Source: Caldifarciminota bacterium (GTDB lineage Bacteria > Hydrothermota > Tepidihabitantia > SM23-42). Taken from it: DNA of 5,681 bases. The stretch lies in the NCBI GenBank assembly GCA_023128195.1, contig JAGMEL010000030.1, positions 1 to 5,681 on the forward strand. The letters run 5' to 3'. The notes under the pieces were generated by a model. The model was given only the letters and a program-made list of their open reading frames with translations, did no database searches and was not told where the DNA came from. Of this stretch, positions 5,626-5,681 are shown in pieces. Made by a program: the position numbers and the translations under genes. How positions within the stretch are numbered: the first letter of the stretch is position 1; each line of letters begins with the position of its first letter.

Positions 5626-5639
5626 ATCACAGAAATAAT
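5610..5639 (+). promoter_or_regulatory. Candidate sigma70-type promoter 2
   Basis: TTGACC (5610-5615, 5 of 6) and AATAAT (5634-5639, 5 of 6) are 18 bases apart. The -35 box overlaps the second direct repeat in the same relation as in candidate 1. It would read towards genes beyond base 5681, where no start codon or ribosome site is visible yet. Confidence 0.38.
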
Positions 5640-5681
5640 TCGTCGCAATCGGCAACAGTAACCTCATCAATGCAATTACCA

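Larger units (their letters stand above)
5520..5681. other. Structured non-coding stretch after the methyltransferase
   Basis: No convincing gene is visible here on either strand. The stretch holds an 11-bp inverted repeat, a 14-bp direct repeat with copies 28 bp apart and two sigma70-like promoter candidates, each annotated separately. The last fifty or so bases show nothing further. Confidence 0.6.

Noticed and set aside
5627..5681. Possible 3' end of a minus-strand gene (17 residues GNCIDEVTVADCDELFL then TGA at 5629-5627)
   Set aside because: Only 17 codons are visible and no motif is recognisable. It would fit a transposase tail if the repeats are an element end, but the evidence is too thin to call.

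Overview
The window looks like the late (virion and adhesion) end of a tailed bacteriophage or prophage, probably with a bacterial host. Every convincing gene is on the + strand, spacing runs from a 4-base overlap to about 30 bases, and strong AAGGAGG-type Shine-Dalgarno sites precede several starts. The proteins are beta-rich, modular, surface-type products. No capsid, packaging, integrase or lysis gene is visible, so phage and prophage cannot be told apart, and the host cannot be named.

Layout. Bases 1-246 hold the 3' end of a beta-rich, probably structural gene. A perfect 8-bp hairpin (247-265) and a strong ribosome site lead into a 151-residue probable virion protein (279-734). Two small genes follow: a basic 128-residue protein of unknown function (744-1130) and a 79-residue, nine-cysteine protein (1135-1374). 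The latter carries both signature halves of the YkgJ / CxxCxxCC metal-binding family, but in swapped order. A 679-residue modular fibre or adhesin (1371-3410) is built as an N-terminal beta domain, ten 23-residue tandem repeats, a LamG/concanavalin-like domain and four Pro-rich linker repeats. It abuts, in the same reading frame, a 171-residue protein with a fibronectin type III domain and a second beta domain (3411-3926). A 529-residue beta-class DNA methyltransferase with several cysteine pairs (3930-5519) closes the run. No restriction endonuclease is seen beside it, which fits a phage self-protection enzyme.

Bases 5520-5681 are non-coding as far as can be seen, but structured. They contain an 11-bp inverted repeat, then a 14-bp direct repeat whose copies lie 28 bp apart. 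Each direct copy overlaps a sigma70-like -35 box. The block could be a tandem operator/promoter region for genes to the right, or the end of a mobile element with multiple terminal repeats; the window ends too soon to decide.

The fibre/adhesin and the fibronectin protein probably form or decorate the host-contact apparatus, with a LamG-type module as the likely glycan- or protein-binding part. The methyltransferase would modify phage DNA. The two small genes look like accessory insertions between structural genes. The most unusual items are the permuted cysteine-cluster protein, the 2 x 5 higher-order layout of the fibre repeats, the linker/fibronectin module cut by a single stop codon, and the repeat block at the right end.
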